DNA from: Vibrio tarriae | GTDB taxonomy: Bacteria > Pseudomonadota > Gammaproteobacteria > Enterobacterales > Vibrionaceae | DNA length: 64,000 nt | Reading direction: 5' to 3' | Assembly (NCBI RefSeq): GCF_002216685.1 | Contig: NZ_CP022353.1 | Span: forward strand, 1,178,001 to 1,242,000 | Part shown: piece after piece, positions 38,871 through 48,117 of the stretch | Layout: the number at the start of each line of letters is the position of its first letter | How positions within the stretch are numbered: the first letter of the stretch is position 1 | Translations under genes and position numbers: made by a program | The notes under the pieces: generated by a model | The model's input: only the letters and a program-made list of their open reading frames with translations | Told to the model about the DNA's origin: nothing | Databases searched by the model: none

Positions 38871-38896
38871 AAAACGCCCATTTATATGGGCGTTTT
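38871..38896. terminator. Bidirectional terminator between the YhcH gene and ugpQ
   Basis: AAAACGCCCAT / ATGGGCGTTTT, an 11-bp stem with a 4-base loop and T/A runs on both sides. It serves two convergent genes. Confidence 0.9.
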
Positions 38897-38917
38897 GCTG
38901 AAGTCCGAAAGAAGAAA

Positions 38918-39631
38918 TTAGCTGATAAAGCGCTCTGGGAAGTCGGAGAAAATGGCATCGACTTTGTCTAAATAGCGGAATTTATCCACTTGATTGAGGG
39001 TGTAACACCAAATCTGGTAGCCGCCATTTTTCAAATCGCGGACGTGTTTTTCTGTGATCCAGCGATAATTGAGGTGACAGCTAAACGCATTCACCTGTTT
39101 AAGCACTTGGCGATCCCGCTGAGTCAAACGCTCACTCAAAATGCCCAATTTGTAACCCGGACAATGCTGGTGCAGTTGCAAAATAATGTCGTGGCTAAAG
39201 CTCGACAGTAAGATTTTTTCGGCAACCAGTGGGCTCTGGTCTAGCTGTTCTTTTAAGTTTTGTACGACACTGGCCACATCGTGCTTGTCGACTTTAATTT
39301 CGATATTCAGCCCTAAATCGTGCTCTGCCGCAAGCTCAAGCAGCTCTTCCAGCGTCATGATGGTTTCGCCCGCAAAACGAGGATCAAACCAAGCACCGAA
39401 ATCAAGCTGCTTGAGTTCGGCGAGTGTGTACTCATCAATGCGACCTTTGCCATTACTGCAACGGTCAATCGTATGGTCATGACACACAACCAGTACATTG
39501 TCTTTGGTCGGCTGCACATCCACTTCCACCCAAGATAAACCAAGGTTGATAGCGGCTTGTACACTGACACGGGTATTTTCTGGATACGTTCCAGCCACCC
39601 CACGGTGGCCGACGATGATTGAAGGCATCAT
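38918..39631 (-). CDS. ugpQ: Cytoplasmic glycerophosphodiester phosphodiesterase
   Basis: Cleaves glycerophosphodiesters to glycerol-3-phosphate and an alcohol. 237 residues without a signal. The catalytic motif 'IIVGHRGVAGTYPENT' (HRG..PENT), Glu/Asp in 'WVEVDVQPTKDN' and 'VVCHDHTIDR' (catalytic His) are all present. It is the last gene of the ugp cluster, following the DeoR gene by 27 bp, and works on the diesters that the Ugp transporter brings in. Confidence 0.93.
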   Translation of the reverse strand: MMPSIIVGHRGVAGTYPENTRVSVQAAINLGLSWVEVDVQPTKDNVLVVCHDHTIDRCSNGKGRIDEYTLAELKQLDFGAWFDPRFAGETIMTLEELLELAAEHDLGLNIEIKVDKHDVASVVQNLKEQLDQSPLVAEKILLSSFSHDIILQLHQHCPGYKLGILSERLTQRDRQVLKQVNAFSCHLNYRWITEKHVRDLKNGGYQIWCYTLNQVDKFRYLDKVDAIFSDFPERFIS

Positions 39632-39658
39632 GCTTCCTTAGTGAGAATCACACTCAAA

Positions 39659-40420
39659 TCACGATTCAATAAGTTCGACGTGGTGCAAAAGGGACAACTG
39701 TTGAAAAGCAGGCGTACTTTTATCGACGAAGAGGCGATGCATTTCAGACAGTTCACCACTGACCACGGGAGCATAGCGCTCTAATTTGCTTTTGTCTGCA
39801 ACTAACCAACACTGTTCGCTATGTTCTATGATGGCGCGGGTTAAATTGGCTTCTTCTGGCGTAAAATCAAGCAATTGACCGCGAGAATTGAGCCCGCCTA
39901 CACCAAAAACCCCAACCTTAATATTAAAGCTACGATAAAAGCGGGTTGTCGCTTCGCCGACGGTATCTTCATCGGAGTGGCGAACCAATCCACCCGCGAG
40001 GTGCAAATTGATGTTGGGGTTACGGCTTAAGGTCAGTGCGGCATTGAGGTTGTTGGTCACCACAGTCAAACCGGGATGATCGAGCAGCGCTTGCGCCACT
40101 TGTTTTGGGGTTGTCCCGATACCCAGAAAGATACTGCATCCTTCCGGTAATTCTTGCGCCACCCTCTGCGCGATTCGCTGTTTTGCGGAGAGATTGATCA
40201 GATCGCGATTACTGAACGATAAATTATCATTCGGACTGGGCAGAGAAATGCCGCCATGTACGCGGCGTACCATACCTTTGTCGCTCAAATCGTTCATGTC
40301 TTTGCGAATGGTTTGTACCGACACCTCAAAGCGTTCAGAGAGTAGGGCGCTCGAAAGCACCCCGTGGGTTTGTTGTAAATATTCCAAGATCTGTTTTTGG
40401 CGGGATGATAATAGGCTCAC
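39659..40420 (-). CDS. DeoR-family regulator (GlpR-like)
   Basis: 253 residues. N-terminal HTH 'RQKQILEYLQQTHGVLSSALLSERFEVSVQTIRKDMNDLSDKGMVRRVHGGI' and a C-terminal sugar-phosphate sensor domain 'SIFLGIGTTPKQVAQAL', 'TVVTNNLNAA', 'LHLAGG'. Its position between ugpC and ugpQ suggests it senses a glycerol-phosphate-type ligand and controls the ugp cluster; in E. coli this place is taken by no regulator. This assignment is inferred from context. Confidence 0.88.
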   Translation of the reverse strand: MSLLSSRQKQILEYLQQTHGVLSSALLSERFEVSVQTIRKDMNDLSDKGMVRRVHGGISLPSPNDNLSFSNRDLINLSAKQRIAQRVAQELPEGCSIFLGIGTTPKQVAQALLDHPGLTVVTNNLNAALTLSRNPNINLHLAGGLVRHSDEDTVGEATTRFYRSFNIKVGVFGVGGLNSRGQLLDFTPEEANLTRAIIEHSEQCWLVADKSKLERYAPVVSGELSEMHRLFVDKSTPAFQQLSLLHHVELIES

Positions 40421-40440
40421 AACTTTCCTTATTGTCGCTA

Positions 40441-41550
40441 TTAACGTGTAGCGATTTTACTGTTTAAAGAACAAGCATGTGGCTGAGTAGCAAGCCTTTT
40501 TCCTTGTTGATCAAAAAGATGCAGCTGATCAAATGCAACCCAAATCGGCAATGTTTGATGCACATCGAGCGGAATTTCTGCGGTCACCGCGATGAAATCC
40601 TGTTCGCTCCCTAGGCCTAAAATCTTGCCATGCACGAGCTGATTCGGGCCTAGCGGCTCTACCACTTGAATATCCAGTTTTAATTCAATGGCATTGGCTA
40701 GCGGTTGCAGCGAGGCGTGTTCGGGGCGAATACCTAACGTGATGTTTTCGGAACTTATGGCGTCGAACTGTGGCAAGTCACAGTACTTGCCAGCGATGTG
40801 CAATCGACCTTGCTTGATGCAAGCAGGAAGGAAATTCATGGCAGGGCTGCCGATAAAGCTCGCGACAAAGGTACTGGCTGGCTGATGGTAAACTTCGGCG
40901 GGTGTGCCGACTTGCTCAATTTCTCCCTGTTTAACCACGACAATTCGGTCCGCAAGCGTCATCGCTTCCACCTGGTCATGGGTTACGTAAACACTGGTTA
41001 CGCCAAGTTCACGCTGTAGTTTTTTGATTTCTAAGCGCATGTGCGCACGCAGCGCCGCATCCAAGTTTGAGAGCGGCTCATCAAACAAAAACAGCTGCGG
41101 ATCGCGCACAATCGCTCGTCCCATCGCCACTCGCTGGCGTTGTCCGCCGGAAAGCTTGGCCGGTTTTCTGTCTAAGTACTCTTCAATTTTTAGGGTTTTC
41201 GCGACCTTAGCAATTTTTTCTGCGATAGTTTGTTTATCCACACCACGGTTTTTAAGGCCGTAGGCAAGGTTATCGTAGACACTCATGTGTGGGTACAAGG
41301 CATAGTTTTGGAACACCATAGCGATGTCGCGATTGGCCGGTTTTTCGTTATCGACGCGGCGTCCCGCGAGATGAATTTCGCCGGAAGTAATGCTCTCTAA
41401 GCCTGCGATGGAGCGCAGAATGGAGGATTTGCCGCAGCCCGATGGGCCGACTAAAACGATAAATTCCCCTTGATGAATCGACAGATCCACGCCTTTCACC
41501 GCTTGATGGCCGTTATCGTAAGTTTTGACTAACTGTTTGATGTCTAACAT
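40441..41550 (-). CDS. ugpC: Glycerol-3-phosphate ABC transporter ATPase
   Basis: 369 residues. Walker A 'GPSGCGKSS', Q-loop 'MVFQNYALYPHMSV', signature 'LSGGQRQRVAMGRAI', Walker B 'LFLFDEPLSNLDA' and switch His 'VTHDQVEAM', with the C-terminal OB-type domain of MalK/UgpC proteins. The ATG at 41550 follows GGAG; an upstream GTG start would overlap ugpE. Confidence 0.95.
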   Translation of the reverse strand: MLDIKQLVKTYDNGHQAVKGVDLSIHQGEFIVLVGPSGCGKSSILRSIAGLESITSGEIHLAGRRVDNEKPANRDIAMVFQNYALYPHMSVYDNLAYGLKNRGVDKQTIAEKIAKVAKTLKIEEYLDRKPAKLSGGQRQRVAMGRAIVRDPQLFLFDEPLSNLDAALRAHMRLEIKKLQRELGVTSVYVTHDQVEAMTLADRIVVVKQGEIEQVGTPAEVYHQPASTFVASFIGSPAMNFLPACIKQGRLHIAGKYCDLPQFDAISSENITLGIRPEHASLQPLANAIELKLDIQVVEPLGPNQLVHGKILGLGSEQDFIAVTAEIPLDVHQTLPIWVAFDQLHLFDQQGKRLATQPHACSLNSKIATR

Positions 41551-41602
41551 AACAGGCTCCGCGTGTTTGGCGCTGCGTAGCAGATGGATATTGGAGTTCT
41601 GA

Positions 41603-42445
41603 TTATTTTTCACTTTCGACTAATCCTTTTACAAACCAACGTTGGAAAATCACCACCACCAAAACCGGTGGCAGCATGGCGAGGATCACCATGGCAAACG
41701 CGTAGTCATAACGCGGCAAGCTGGTTTCATTGATGTTATTGAGAATCTGTTTTATGCCCATCACTATGGTGTTGTATTGCTCATCCGTGGTCATCATGAT
41801 CGGCCACAGGTATTGGTTCCAACCCACCACAAACATGATGATGAAAATCGCGGCCATCATGGTTTTCGAGAGGGGAAATAAAATATCGATAAAAAAACGT
41901 ATAGGGCCTGCGTTATCAAGCTGAGCCGCTTCCAACAGTTCATCCGGTATGGTTTTAAAAAACTGACGGAAGAAAAACGTCGCGGTAGCTGAGGCGATGA
42001 GTGGCAGCACTAAGCCTGTGTAGCTATTGAGCATGCCTAAATTGGACACCACTTCATAAGAGGGAATGATCCGCACTTCAAGCGGCAGCAGTAGGGTAAT
42101 GAAAATCAGCCAAAACCACGCGCTGGCATAAGGCAAACGAAAGTAGACCAAAGCGTAAGCGGCCATCATCGAAATTACGATTTTGCCAATCGCAAAACCC
42201 AAGCCCATGATCATCGAGTTGACGATCATGGTTTGCGCGGTGACATTACCGGCAAAACCGAGGCTTTTATTCCATGCTTCTTGATAAACTGCGCTGAGGT
42301 TATCGCCAAGAGTCCATTGCAAACCTTCCGAGACAATGGTGTTTGGCTGATGGGTTGAACTCGCGAAAATCAGCCACAGCGGCACTAGCATAAACAGTGC
42401 GCCAGCGATAAGGATCAAATGATCGGAGAGTCGATTACTTTTCAT
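41603..42445 (-). CDS. ugpE: Glycerol-3-phosphate ABC transporter permease UgpE
   Basis: 280 residues, six helices. The EAA loop is 'LLEAAQLDNAGPIRFFIDILFPLSKTMM', where the ATPase docks. 'LPLEVRIIPSYEVVSNLGMLNSYTGLVLPL' is typical of the UgpE/MalG group. It ends 52 bp before the chosen ugpC start and begins 9 bp behind ugpA. Confidence 0.94.
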   Translation of the reverse strand: MKSNRLSDHLILIAGALFMLVPLWLIFASSTHQPNTIVSEGLQWTLGDNLSAVYQEAWNKSLGFAGNVTAQTMIVNSMIMGLGFAIGKIVISMMAAYALVYFRLPYASAWFWLIFITLLLPLEVRIIPSYEVVSNLGMLNSYTGLVLPLIASATATFFFRQFFKTIPDELLEAAQLDNAGPIRFFIDILFPLSKTMMAAIFIIMFVVGWNQYLWPIMMTTDEQYNTIVMGIKQILNNINETSLPRYDYAFAMVILAMLPPVLVVVIFQRWFVKGLVESEK

Positions 42446-42454
42446 CGTAACTCC

Positions 42455-43333
42455 TTAGTAATGAACACGTTTTTCAACAAAACGGAACTGCAACCAAGTC
42501 AGCGCCAGCACCAACACGAGTAACACCACCGATTGCGCTGAGCTGCCGCCAAGGTCTGCACCAACAAAACCATCGCGATACACCTTGTACACCAGTGAGG
42601 TGGTACTGCCGCCGGGGCCGCCATTGGTCATGGTGTCAATCACGCCGAAAGTGTCGAAAAAAGCGTAAGTAAGGTTGATCACCAGCAGGAAAAAACCAGT
42701 CGGGGCAAGCAGAGGAAAGGTGATGCTCCAAAAACGTTTGCTGTCGCTTTGGCAATCGAGCAGTGCCGCTTCGCGTACCGCGTAGGAAATTGACTGTAAA
42801 CCGGCCAAAAAATAGAGGAAGTTGACCGAAACCTGTTTCCAGACTGAGACCAAAATCAGCGCAACCGTGGCATCCACAGGGTCGGTCTGAAAGCTAAATT
42901 GCCAGCCGATGTATTGGAAAAAGTCGGTCAGGACACCAATGTGCGGATTAAACAGAAAACCGCCAATGATGCCCGCGACGGCCGGCGCGACGGCATACAC
43001 CCACGTTAGCGTGACACGATACGAACCTTGGCCATGAATGATGTTGTCGGCTTTTACCGCGAGCAACAGCGCAAGCGCCAGCGAAAGAAAAGAGACAATC
43101 ACCGAAAACAGCAGAGTAAAGCCCAGTGAGTCAAGATAGTCGGCTGAGCTAAACAGTACCTGATAGTTTTCAAACCAAACAAAAGTCGAGGAGAGCCCCC
43201 AAGGATCTTCCAACATAAAAGAGAGATAAATCGCTTGTGCGGCAGGATAAATAAAGAACACCGCGATGATCACGATTTGCGGCGCAAGCAGCAAATAGGG
43301 CAGCGGAGTGTGAGCGAAATGTTGTCGACGTTG
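42455..43333 (-). CDS. ugpA: Glycerol-3-phosphate ABC transporter permease UgpA
   Basis: About 292 residues, six helices. 'LPYLLLAPQIVIIAVFFIYPAAQAIYLSF' is the family's first helix and the EAA loop is 'VREAALLDCQSDSKRFWSITFPLLAPTG'. The start is uncertain: a GTG at 43333 fits the family N-terminus and length; an upstream TTG at 43369 adds 12 residues. A stem-loop lies between ugpB and this gene. Confidence 0.93.
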   Translation of the reverse strand, partial: QRRQHFAHTPLPYLLLAPQIVIIAVFFIYPAAQAIYLSFMLEDPWGLSSTFVWFENYQVLFSSADYLDSLGFTLLFSVIVSFLSLALALLLAVKADNIIHGQGSYRVTLTWVYAVAPAVAGIIGGFLFNPHIGVLTDFFQYIGWQFSFQTDPVDATVALILVSVWKQVSVNFLYFLAGLQSISYAVREAALLDCQSDSKRFWSITFPLLAPTGFFLLVINLTYAFFDTFGVIDTMTNGGPGGSTTSLVYKVYRDGFVGADLGGSSAQSVVLLVLVLALTWLQFRFVEKRVHY

Positions 43334-43370
43334 CACAGGAAAACTCAAATTAGACAGTAAAAATAACAAG

Positions 43371-43402
43371 CCGCCAGCAAAATATCAGGATAATGCTGGC
43401 GG
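43371..43402 (-). promoter_or_regulatory. Intercistronic stem-loop between ugpB and ugpA
   Basis: CCGCCAGCA / TGCTGGCGG, a 9-bp stem right behind the ugpB stop; on the minus strand it is followed by CTTGTTATTTTT. Such hairpins behind binding-protein genes stop part of the transcripts or protect the upstream message, giving more binding protein than permease (known for malE-malF). Confidence 0.65.
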
Positions 43403-43411
43403 CGTTTGGGG

Positions 43412-44716
43412 TTATTGCACGGTACGAGCAAAGCGATTCAGTAACTTAGCGCTTTCATCTTCTACTTTATTCAAGCTGCTCTCGACAGTTGAGCGGCCAG
43501 AGAAAATGTTATCGAACTCGCGATGCATGACTTCACGCACTTGTGGGTAGTAGCCGAGGCGATAGCCTTTGGTCCATTCACCATCAGGCAAGCTAAGCTG
43601 CTTTACGCCCACTTCTGCATCCGGGTTTTCTTGGTAGTAGCCCGATTGTTTGGTCAGGTCGTAGGCTGCATTGGTGACGGGCACATAACCTGTGGTTTTA
43701 TGCCAATTCATTTGCGTTTCGGGCTTGGTCAGGTAAGCGAAGAAAGCCGCGACACCTTTATCCTGCGCTGGAGTGTGACCCTGCAGTGCAAACAGCGCGG
43801 CACCACCAATAAAGGTATGGGTTGGGTTTTTGGTGACCGATTCCCAGTAAGGCAGGTAGGTCGTACCGAGATTGAATTTCACGCGGTTACGTAGGCCACC
43901 GAATGAGCCAGAAGATCCCATCCACATTGCCACTTCGCCACGTTCGAATGGCGTTTGGTTGGCATCCCAATCACTGCCGTAATACTTGTAATAACCTTTA
44001 TCTGACCACTCTTTGAGTTTTTTCACATGCATCAGCATATCGTCAGAGTTAAACATGATTTTCGTCGAGAGATCTTGATAGCCATTTTGCTTATCAGAAA
44101 GCGGTAGGTTGTGGCGAGATTTGAAGTTCTCAAACATGATCCACGGCGTTAAGGATTGGGCAAATCCCGCTTGACCTTTTTCGGCTAACTTAGCAGCGAC
44201 TTGCTCTAGCTGCTCATAAGTTTGTGGCGCTTGCGCGTTAACGGAAGCCAACATGTCTTTGTTGTAGTACAGCACAGGCGTTGAGCTGTTGAATGGCATG
44301 CCGACCATTTTTCCCGTGTTATCGGCATAAAAGTTACGTACCCCAGCAATGTAATCTTGTGCGGTGAACGGATAGCCTGACTCGATCATCAGATCTTGCA
44401 TGGGTTTGGCAACGCCTTTGCTGCTCATAATGGTGGCGGCACCAGCATCAAACACTTGCAAAATATTGGGTGCTTGGCCAGCACGAAACGCCGCAATTCC
44501 TGCGGTCAGTGTTTCTGTGTACGAACCTTTATAAACGGGAGTGAGCTTATAGTCGCTTTGTGAGGCATTAAAGTCAGTTGCCAACTGATTGACCGTTTCA
44601 CCCAGTTGACCACCCATGGCATGCCACCAAGTAATTTCGGTTGCCGCTAATGTTGAGGCTGAAAAAACGCCAGAAGCGGTTGCTGTCAGCAAACCGGTTA
44701 ACCATACCTTATTCAT
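43412..44716 (-). CDS. ugpB: Glycerol-3-phosphate-binding periplasmic protein
   Basis: 434 residues with a signal peptide (MNKVWLTGLLTATASGVFSASTLA). The mature part starts 'ATEITWWHAMGGQLGETVNQLATDFNASQSDYKLTPVYKGSYTETL', followed by 'FRAGQAPNILQVFDAGAATIM', both typical of UgpB. AAGGAA precedes the ATG at 44716. First gene of the cluster, behind a PhoB-type array and under probable control of the DeoR regulator. Confidence 0.95.
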   Translation of the reverse strand: MNKVWLTGLLTATASGVFSASTLAATEITWWHAMGGQLGETVNQLATDFNASQSDYKLTPVYKGSYTETLTAGIAAFRAGQAPNILQVFDAGAATIMSSKGVAKPMQDLMIESGYPFTAQDYIAGVRNFYADNTGKMVGMPFNSSTPVLYYNKDMLASVNAQAPQTYEQLEQVAAKLAEKGQAGFAQSLTPWIMFENFKSRHNLPLSDKQNGYQDLSTKIMFNSDDMLMHVKKLKEWSDKGYYKYYGSDWDANQTPFERGEVAMWMGSSGSFGGLRNRVKFNLGTTYLPYWESVTKNPTHTFIGGAALFALQGHTPAQDKGVAAFFAYLTKPETQMNWHKTTGYVPVTNAAYDLTKQSGYYQENPDAEVGVKQLSLPDGEWTKGYRLGYYPQVREVMHREFDNIFSGRSTVESSLNKVEDESAKLLNRFARTVQ

Positions 44717-44803
44717 TGATTCATTCCTTGTAAGTTTCGAACGAGACTGTTTGTGTTTCGTTAGAAGGTATACTGGCGAGCAAAAGTTACAGCGCCGTGG
44801 CTG

Positions 44804-44847
44804 AAAAATGGCAAAAATATGAAAGATATATGGAAAAGGTATGACAG
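44804..44847 (-). promoter_or_regulatory. Tandem PhoB-box array before ugpB
   Basis: On the minus strand four 11-bp units run in a row: CTGTCATACCT, TTTCCATATAT, CTTTCATATTT, TTGCCATTTTT. Each has CAT at positions 5-7, the spacing of two adjoining Pho boxes. It lies about 90 bp before ugpB, as expected for phosphate-starvation control known for ugp in E. coli. Confidence 0.7.
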
Positions 44848-44972
44848 TCCGATGTGGGGGGCACCGCGAATAAGGCGATGGCGTTCTCGACTCAGCAGTC
44901 ATAATTGACTTAAGAGGAGTACGGAGCGCGAATTAAAAGGTAGGATAGAAAAAACGATGATTGAACTTGGTT

Positions 44973-44991
44973 GATAATGAGAGCGTTTCTC
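44973..44991. promoter_or_regulatory. Fur-like box before the TonB2 operon
   Basis: GATAATGAGAGCGTTTCTC matches the 19-bp Fur consensus at about 13 positions and begins with the conserved GATAATGA. It lies about 40 bp before the first gene of the operon, which is known to be iron-regulated in V. cholerae. Confidence 0.6.
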
Positions 44992-45032
44992 AATAGAATC
45001 CCAACCATTCCTTAAACGGCTAATCACAACCC

Positions 45033-45791
45033 ATGAAAAGATGTCTCTTACTTCTTTGCGTTTCGGCACTTTTGCCAGCGCATGCCGCTTCGCTCGATCA
45101 AGCGCAAGCGATTCAAAACAGTACTAACCAAGCTTCTGCACAGAGCCAGCAAAAAATTGACCGCAGTGCCGAGCAGAGTTTGTTACTGCGTGCGGAAATC
45201 GAACAGTTGAACGAAGAAGTCAAAAATCTTCAGGTGTACCGTAATCACTTACAATCTTTGGTGGCTAATCAACAGCAAGAGATGGCCAGTCTTGAACAGC
45301 AAACCGAAGAGATCAAACGCACGCGCCAAGGCATAGTTCCTTTGATGTATGACATGATTGAAGGGCTGGAGGAGTGGGTTGCGCAAGATAAACCGATTCG
45401 TCTTGCGGCACGTCAAGAACGCATTGAGAAACTCAAAGAACTGATGCCTCGGGCAGATGTCAGTGATGCTGAAAAGTACCGTCGTATTCTCGAGGCATAT
45501 CAGATTGAACTCGACTACGGCAATAAGCTTGGTACCTATCAAGCCAAAATCACTCTTCCTTCTGCACAAGAAGTGGAAGCGGATGTGCTCTATTTAGGTC
45601 GTCTGTCGCTATTAGCACGCAGTTTGGATGGCGAGCAGTTCTGGACTTGGAATTCCAAGCAGAACGCATGGCAAGCAATCACGGATGCCAACAAAAGCGA
45701 TCTCACTGCCGCTTACCAATTGGCTAAGCAACAGATTGCACCGACCCTGCTGAACTTGCCTGTTTCGTTGACCGCTGCGGAGGCTAAATAA
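45033..45791 (+). CDS. DUF3450 periplasmic coiled-coil protein, first gene of the TonB2 operon
   Basis: 252 residues with a signal peptide (MKRCLLLLCVSALLPAHA). A long coiled coil (about 25-105) is followed by the DUF3450 core 'MIEGLEEWVAQDKPIRLAARQERIEKLKELM' and 'YRRILEAYQIELDYG'. DUF3450 genes precede TtpC-ExbB-ExbD-TonB sets in many vibrios and related marine bacteria. Its stop overlaps the next start by one base. The exact task in energy transduction is unknown. Confidence 0.88.
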   Translation: MKRCLLLLCVSALLPAHAASLDQAQAIQNSTNQASAQSQQKIDRSAEQSLLLRAEIEQLNEEVKNLQVYRNHLQSLVANQQQEMASLEQQTEEIKRTRQGIVPLMYDMIEGLEEWVAQDKPIRLAARQERIEKLKELMPRADVSDAEKYRRILEAYQIELDYGNKLGTYQAKITLPSAQEVEADVLYLGRLSLLARSLDGEQFWTWNSKQNAWQAITDANKSDLTAAYQLAKQQIAPTLLNLPVSLTAAEAK

Positions 45792-47167
45792 TGACACTTA
45801 GAAAGACCACCTTAGCACTGGCATTAAGTCTGCCATTCGCCTTTGCAAGTGTTGCTAACGCTTCGACGAATAGCCTCGTTCAACAAGCGACGCAGGAAAA
45901 AGCGCAACAGCAACAACACAACCAGCAGCGTGAAGCGGGTTTTGTACAAACGGCGCAAGAACTACAAGCCGCGAAAGCCGAGTTACTGGCTGAGCGTAAT
46001 CGCTTACAGAAAGAGGCGGATCAGCTATCTAGCCAGTTCAGTGATAACGAAAATACGCTCGCGCGTCTTGAAGAAACACTGCGTTTGGAAACCGGTAGCT
46101 TAGGTGAGATGTTTGGCGTAGTACGTCAAAACGCGAAAGAGCTGCAAAGTGAACTGGATCAATCAGTGACTGGCGTTGAGCCTCGTGCTCATCAGCAGAG
46201 CATTGATGACGTGGTGGCCGCCAAAACCTTACCGTCAATGGCTCAACTGCGTGGTTTATGGCAAGCCATGAGTGAAGAGATCCGTGCGAGTGGACAAATC
46301 CAAACCACCGAAATTCAGTGGCTCAACGGGCAGGGTGAAACGCAGACCGTACCCGCGTTACGTTTAGGTTCGCTTGGATTAATTTCCGAGCAAGGCTATG
46401 TGAAGTGGGATAATGCACGTCAGCAAGCATTGAGCTATCAGCAGTTACCATCCGATTTCCCAACCTTCAGTCATATCCGCACTTTAGTTGATGGTGACGT
46501 TGTCACTATGAAAGTCGACCCAGCACGCGGTGTGTTGCTCGAGCAACTGGCGCTCACCCCAACACTTAGCCAACGCCTACAAGCGGGTGGTGTGATTGGT
46601 AACGTGATCCTCGTGTTACTGGGTGTGGGATTAATTATTGCTTTGTACCGTGGCGCGATATTGGCCACTCTGCGTCAAAAGATCAAAGCGCAACTCAAAA
46701 ACCCAGAGCAGCCGGGGAATAACCCACTCGGACGCATTTTGGCGGTTTACAACAAAGAGCAGCAACGCAGTGTCGAAGCGCTTGAGCTGCGTTTGCTGGA
46801 AGCTGTTGTGGATGAGCAAAATCATCTTGAGACGGGTCTGTCGATGCTGAAATTGCTGGCTGCGCTGGCTCCTATGCTTGGATTACTCGGCACCGTGACC
46901 GGGATGATTGAAACCTTCCAAGTGATCACCCAGTTTGGTAATGGCGACCCGAAAGTAATGGCGGGGGGGATCTCGATGGCCCTAGTCACTACCGTGGAAG
47001 GCTTGATTGCGGCGATCCCACTGCTACTGGCGCATAATATTTTGAGCGCGCAAGCGGAAGCGATCCGCAACATCCTTGAGAAACAAGGGATTGGTCTTGT
47101 GGCACAGCAAGCAGAACGTGATTGTGGTGCCGCGGTTACTCAATCTCGTGTTGAACAAGCAGCATAA
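45791..47167 (+). CDS. ttpC: TonB2-associated protein TtpC (MotA/TolQ/ExbB domain)
   Basis: 458 residues. Signal peptide, then a long Gln/Glu-rich coiled coil (about 25-100), a periplasmic region, a membrane helix at about 268-290 ('GVIGNVILVLLGVGLIIALYRGAIL') and an ExbB-like domain ('LKLLAALAPMLGLLGTVTGMIETFQVITQFGNGDPKVMAGGISMALVTTVEGLIAAIPLLLAHN'). In vibrios TtpC is needed for TonB2 activity. Coupled to the previous gene by a one-base overlap. Confidence 0.92.
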   Translation: MTLRKTTLALALSLPFAFASVANASTNSLVQQATQEKAQQQQHNQQREAGFVQTAQELQAAKAELLAERNRLQKEADQLSSQFSDNENTLARLEETLRLETGSLGEMFGVVRQNAKELQSELDQSVTGVEPRAHQQSIDDVVAAKTLPSMAQLRGLWQAMSEEIRASGQIQTTEIQWLNGQGETQTVPALRLGSLGLISEQGYVKWDNARQQALSYQQLPSDFPTFSHIRTLVDGDVVTMKVDPARGVLLEQLALTPTLSQRLQAGGVIGNVILVLLGVGLIIALYRGAILATLRQKIKAQLKNPEQPGNNPLGRILAVYNKEQQRSVEALELRLLEAVVDEQNHLETGLSMLKLLAALAPMLGLLGTVTGMIETFQVITQFGNGDPKVMAGGISMALVTTVEGLIAAIPLLLAHNILSAQAEAIRNILEKQGIGLVAQQAERDCGAAVTQSRVEQAA

Positions 47168-47173
47168 GGGCGA

Positions 47174-47716
47174 GTGATGAATTCAGCATTCTCTTTCCTA
47201 CTGGATTACTGGCAACCGCTGGATGAGTTTATGGCTCAAGGCGGCGCTGTGCTCTGGTGGTTAGCGGTGGTTGTTTTACTCTGTTGGCTGTTAGTGATTG
47301 AGCGTCTGTTGTTTTTGAGCGTGACCTTTCCTAAACAGCGCCAACATTGGGTTGACCTCTGGTTGCAACGTGCGGATCAACACAGCTGGTTTGCTCGCTC
47401 CATTCGTGAACAATGGCTAGGCGAAGCGCACAATGCGCTCAATCAGAATCTCAACTTAATTAAGGTTCTGGTAGCCATTTGTCCTATGCTTGGCTTACTT
47501 GGAACCGTCACCGGAATGATTTCCGTGTTTGATGTGATGGCCACACAAGGCAGTAGTGATCCTAAATTGATGGCTTCGGGCATTTCACTCGCCACCTTAC
47601 CCACCATGGCGGGCATGGTGGCCGCATTAGCGGGACTCTTCGTCCACGCACGTTTGAGCAAAACCTGTCGTGGACTTGAAATGAAATTAGAACAAGCGTT
47701 AAGGAGCCAATCATGA
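47174..47716 (+). CDS. exbB2: ExbB2, proton channel subunit of the TonB2 system
   Basis: 180 residues, three helices. 'LIKVLVAICPMLGLLGTVTGMISVFDVMATQGSSDPKLMASGISLATLPTMAGMVAALAGLFVHARL' is the ExbB/TolQ signature. It lies 6 bp behind ttpC. Together with ExbD2 it passes proton-motive energy to TonB2. Confidence 0.95.
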   Translation: MMNSAFSFLLDYWQPLDEFMAQGGAVLWWLAVVVLLCWLLVIERLLFLSVTFPKQRQHWVDLWLQRADQHSWFARSIREQWLGEAHNALNQNLNLIKVLVAICPMLGLLGTVTGMISVFDVMATQGSSDPKLMASGISLATLPTMAGMVAALAGLFVHARLSKTCRGLEMKLEQALRSQS

Positions 47717-48117
47717 GGCTAGGGCGCAGAACGTCAAAGCAAGAAGAAGCGCAGATCGATCTGACTTCGATGCTCGACATCGTCTTTATCATGTTAATTT
47801 TCTTCATTGTGACCAGCTCGTTTGTGCGCGAATCGGGTGTGGAAGTCAATCGCCCGACAGCGGCGCATGCCGTAAGCCAAAAACAGGCTGGGATTTTTGT
47901 GGCGATTACCGCGGCCAACGACATCTACATTGATAAACGTCAGGTAGACGTGGAGCGAGTGCAAGCGACTTTAGAGCATCTGTTGTTAGACCAACCGGAT
48001 GCTTCCTTAGTGATTCAAGCTGATGAGCATGCCTTTAACGGCACCGTGGTCAAAGTGATGGATGCGGCGAAAGGCGCAGGAGTAAAAAGCATTGCATTAG
48101 CGGCGGAGAAACCCTAA
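47713..48117 (+). CDS. exbD2: ExbD2, proton channel subunit of the TonB2 system
   Basis: 134 residues with one helix holding the essential Asp: 'AQIDLTSMLDIVFIMLIFFIVTSSFVRE'. The periplasmic part ('VIQADEHAFNGTVVKVMDAAKGAGVKSIALAAE') follows. ATGA overlap with exbB2 and one-base overlap with tonB2. Confidence 0.95.
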   Translation: MRLGRRTSKQEEAQIDLTSMLDIVFIMLIFFIVTSSFVRESGVEVNRPTAAHAVSQKQAGIFVAITAANDIYIDKRQVDVERVQATLEHLLLDQPDASLVIQADEHAFNGTVVKVMDAAKGAGVKSIALAAEKP

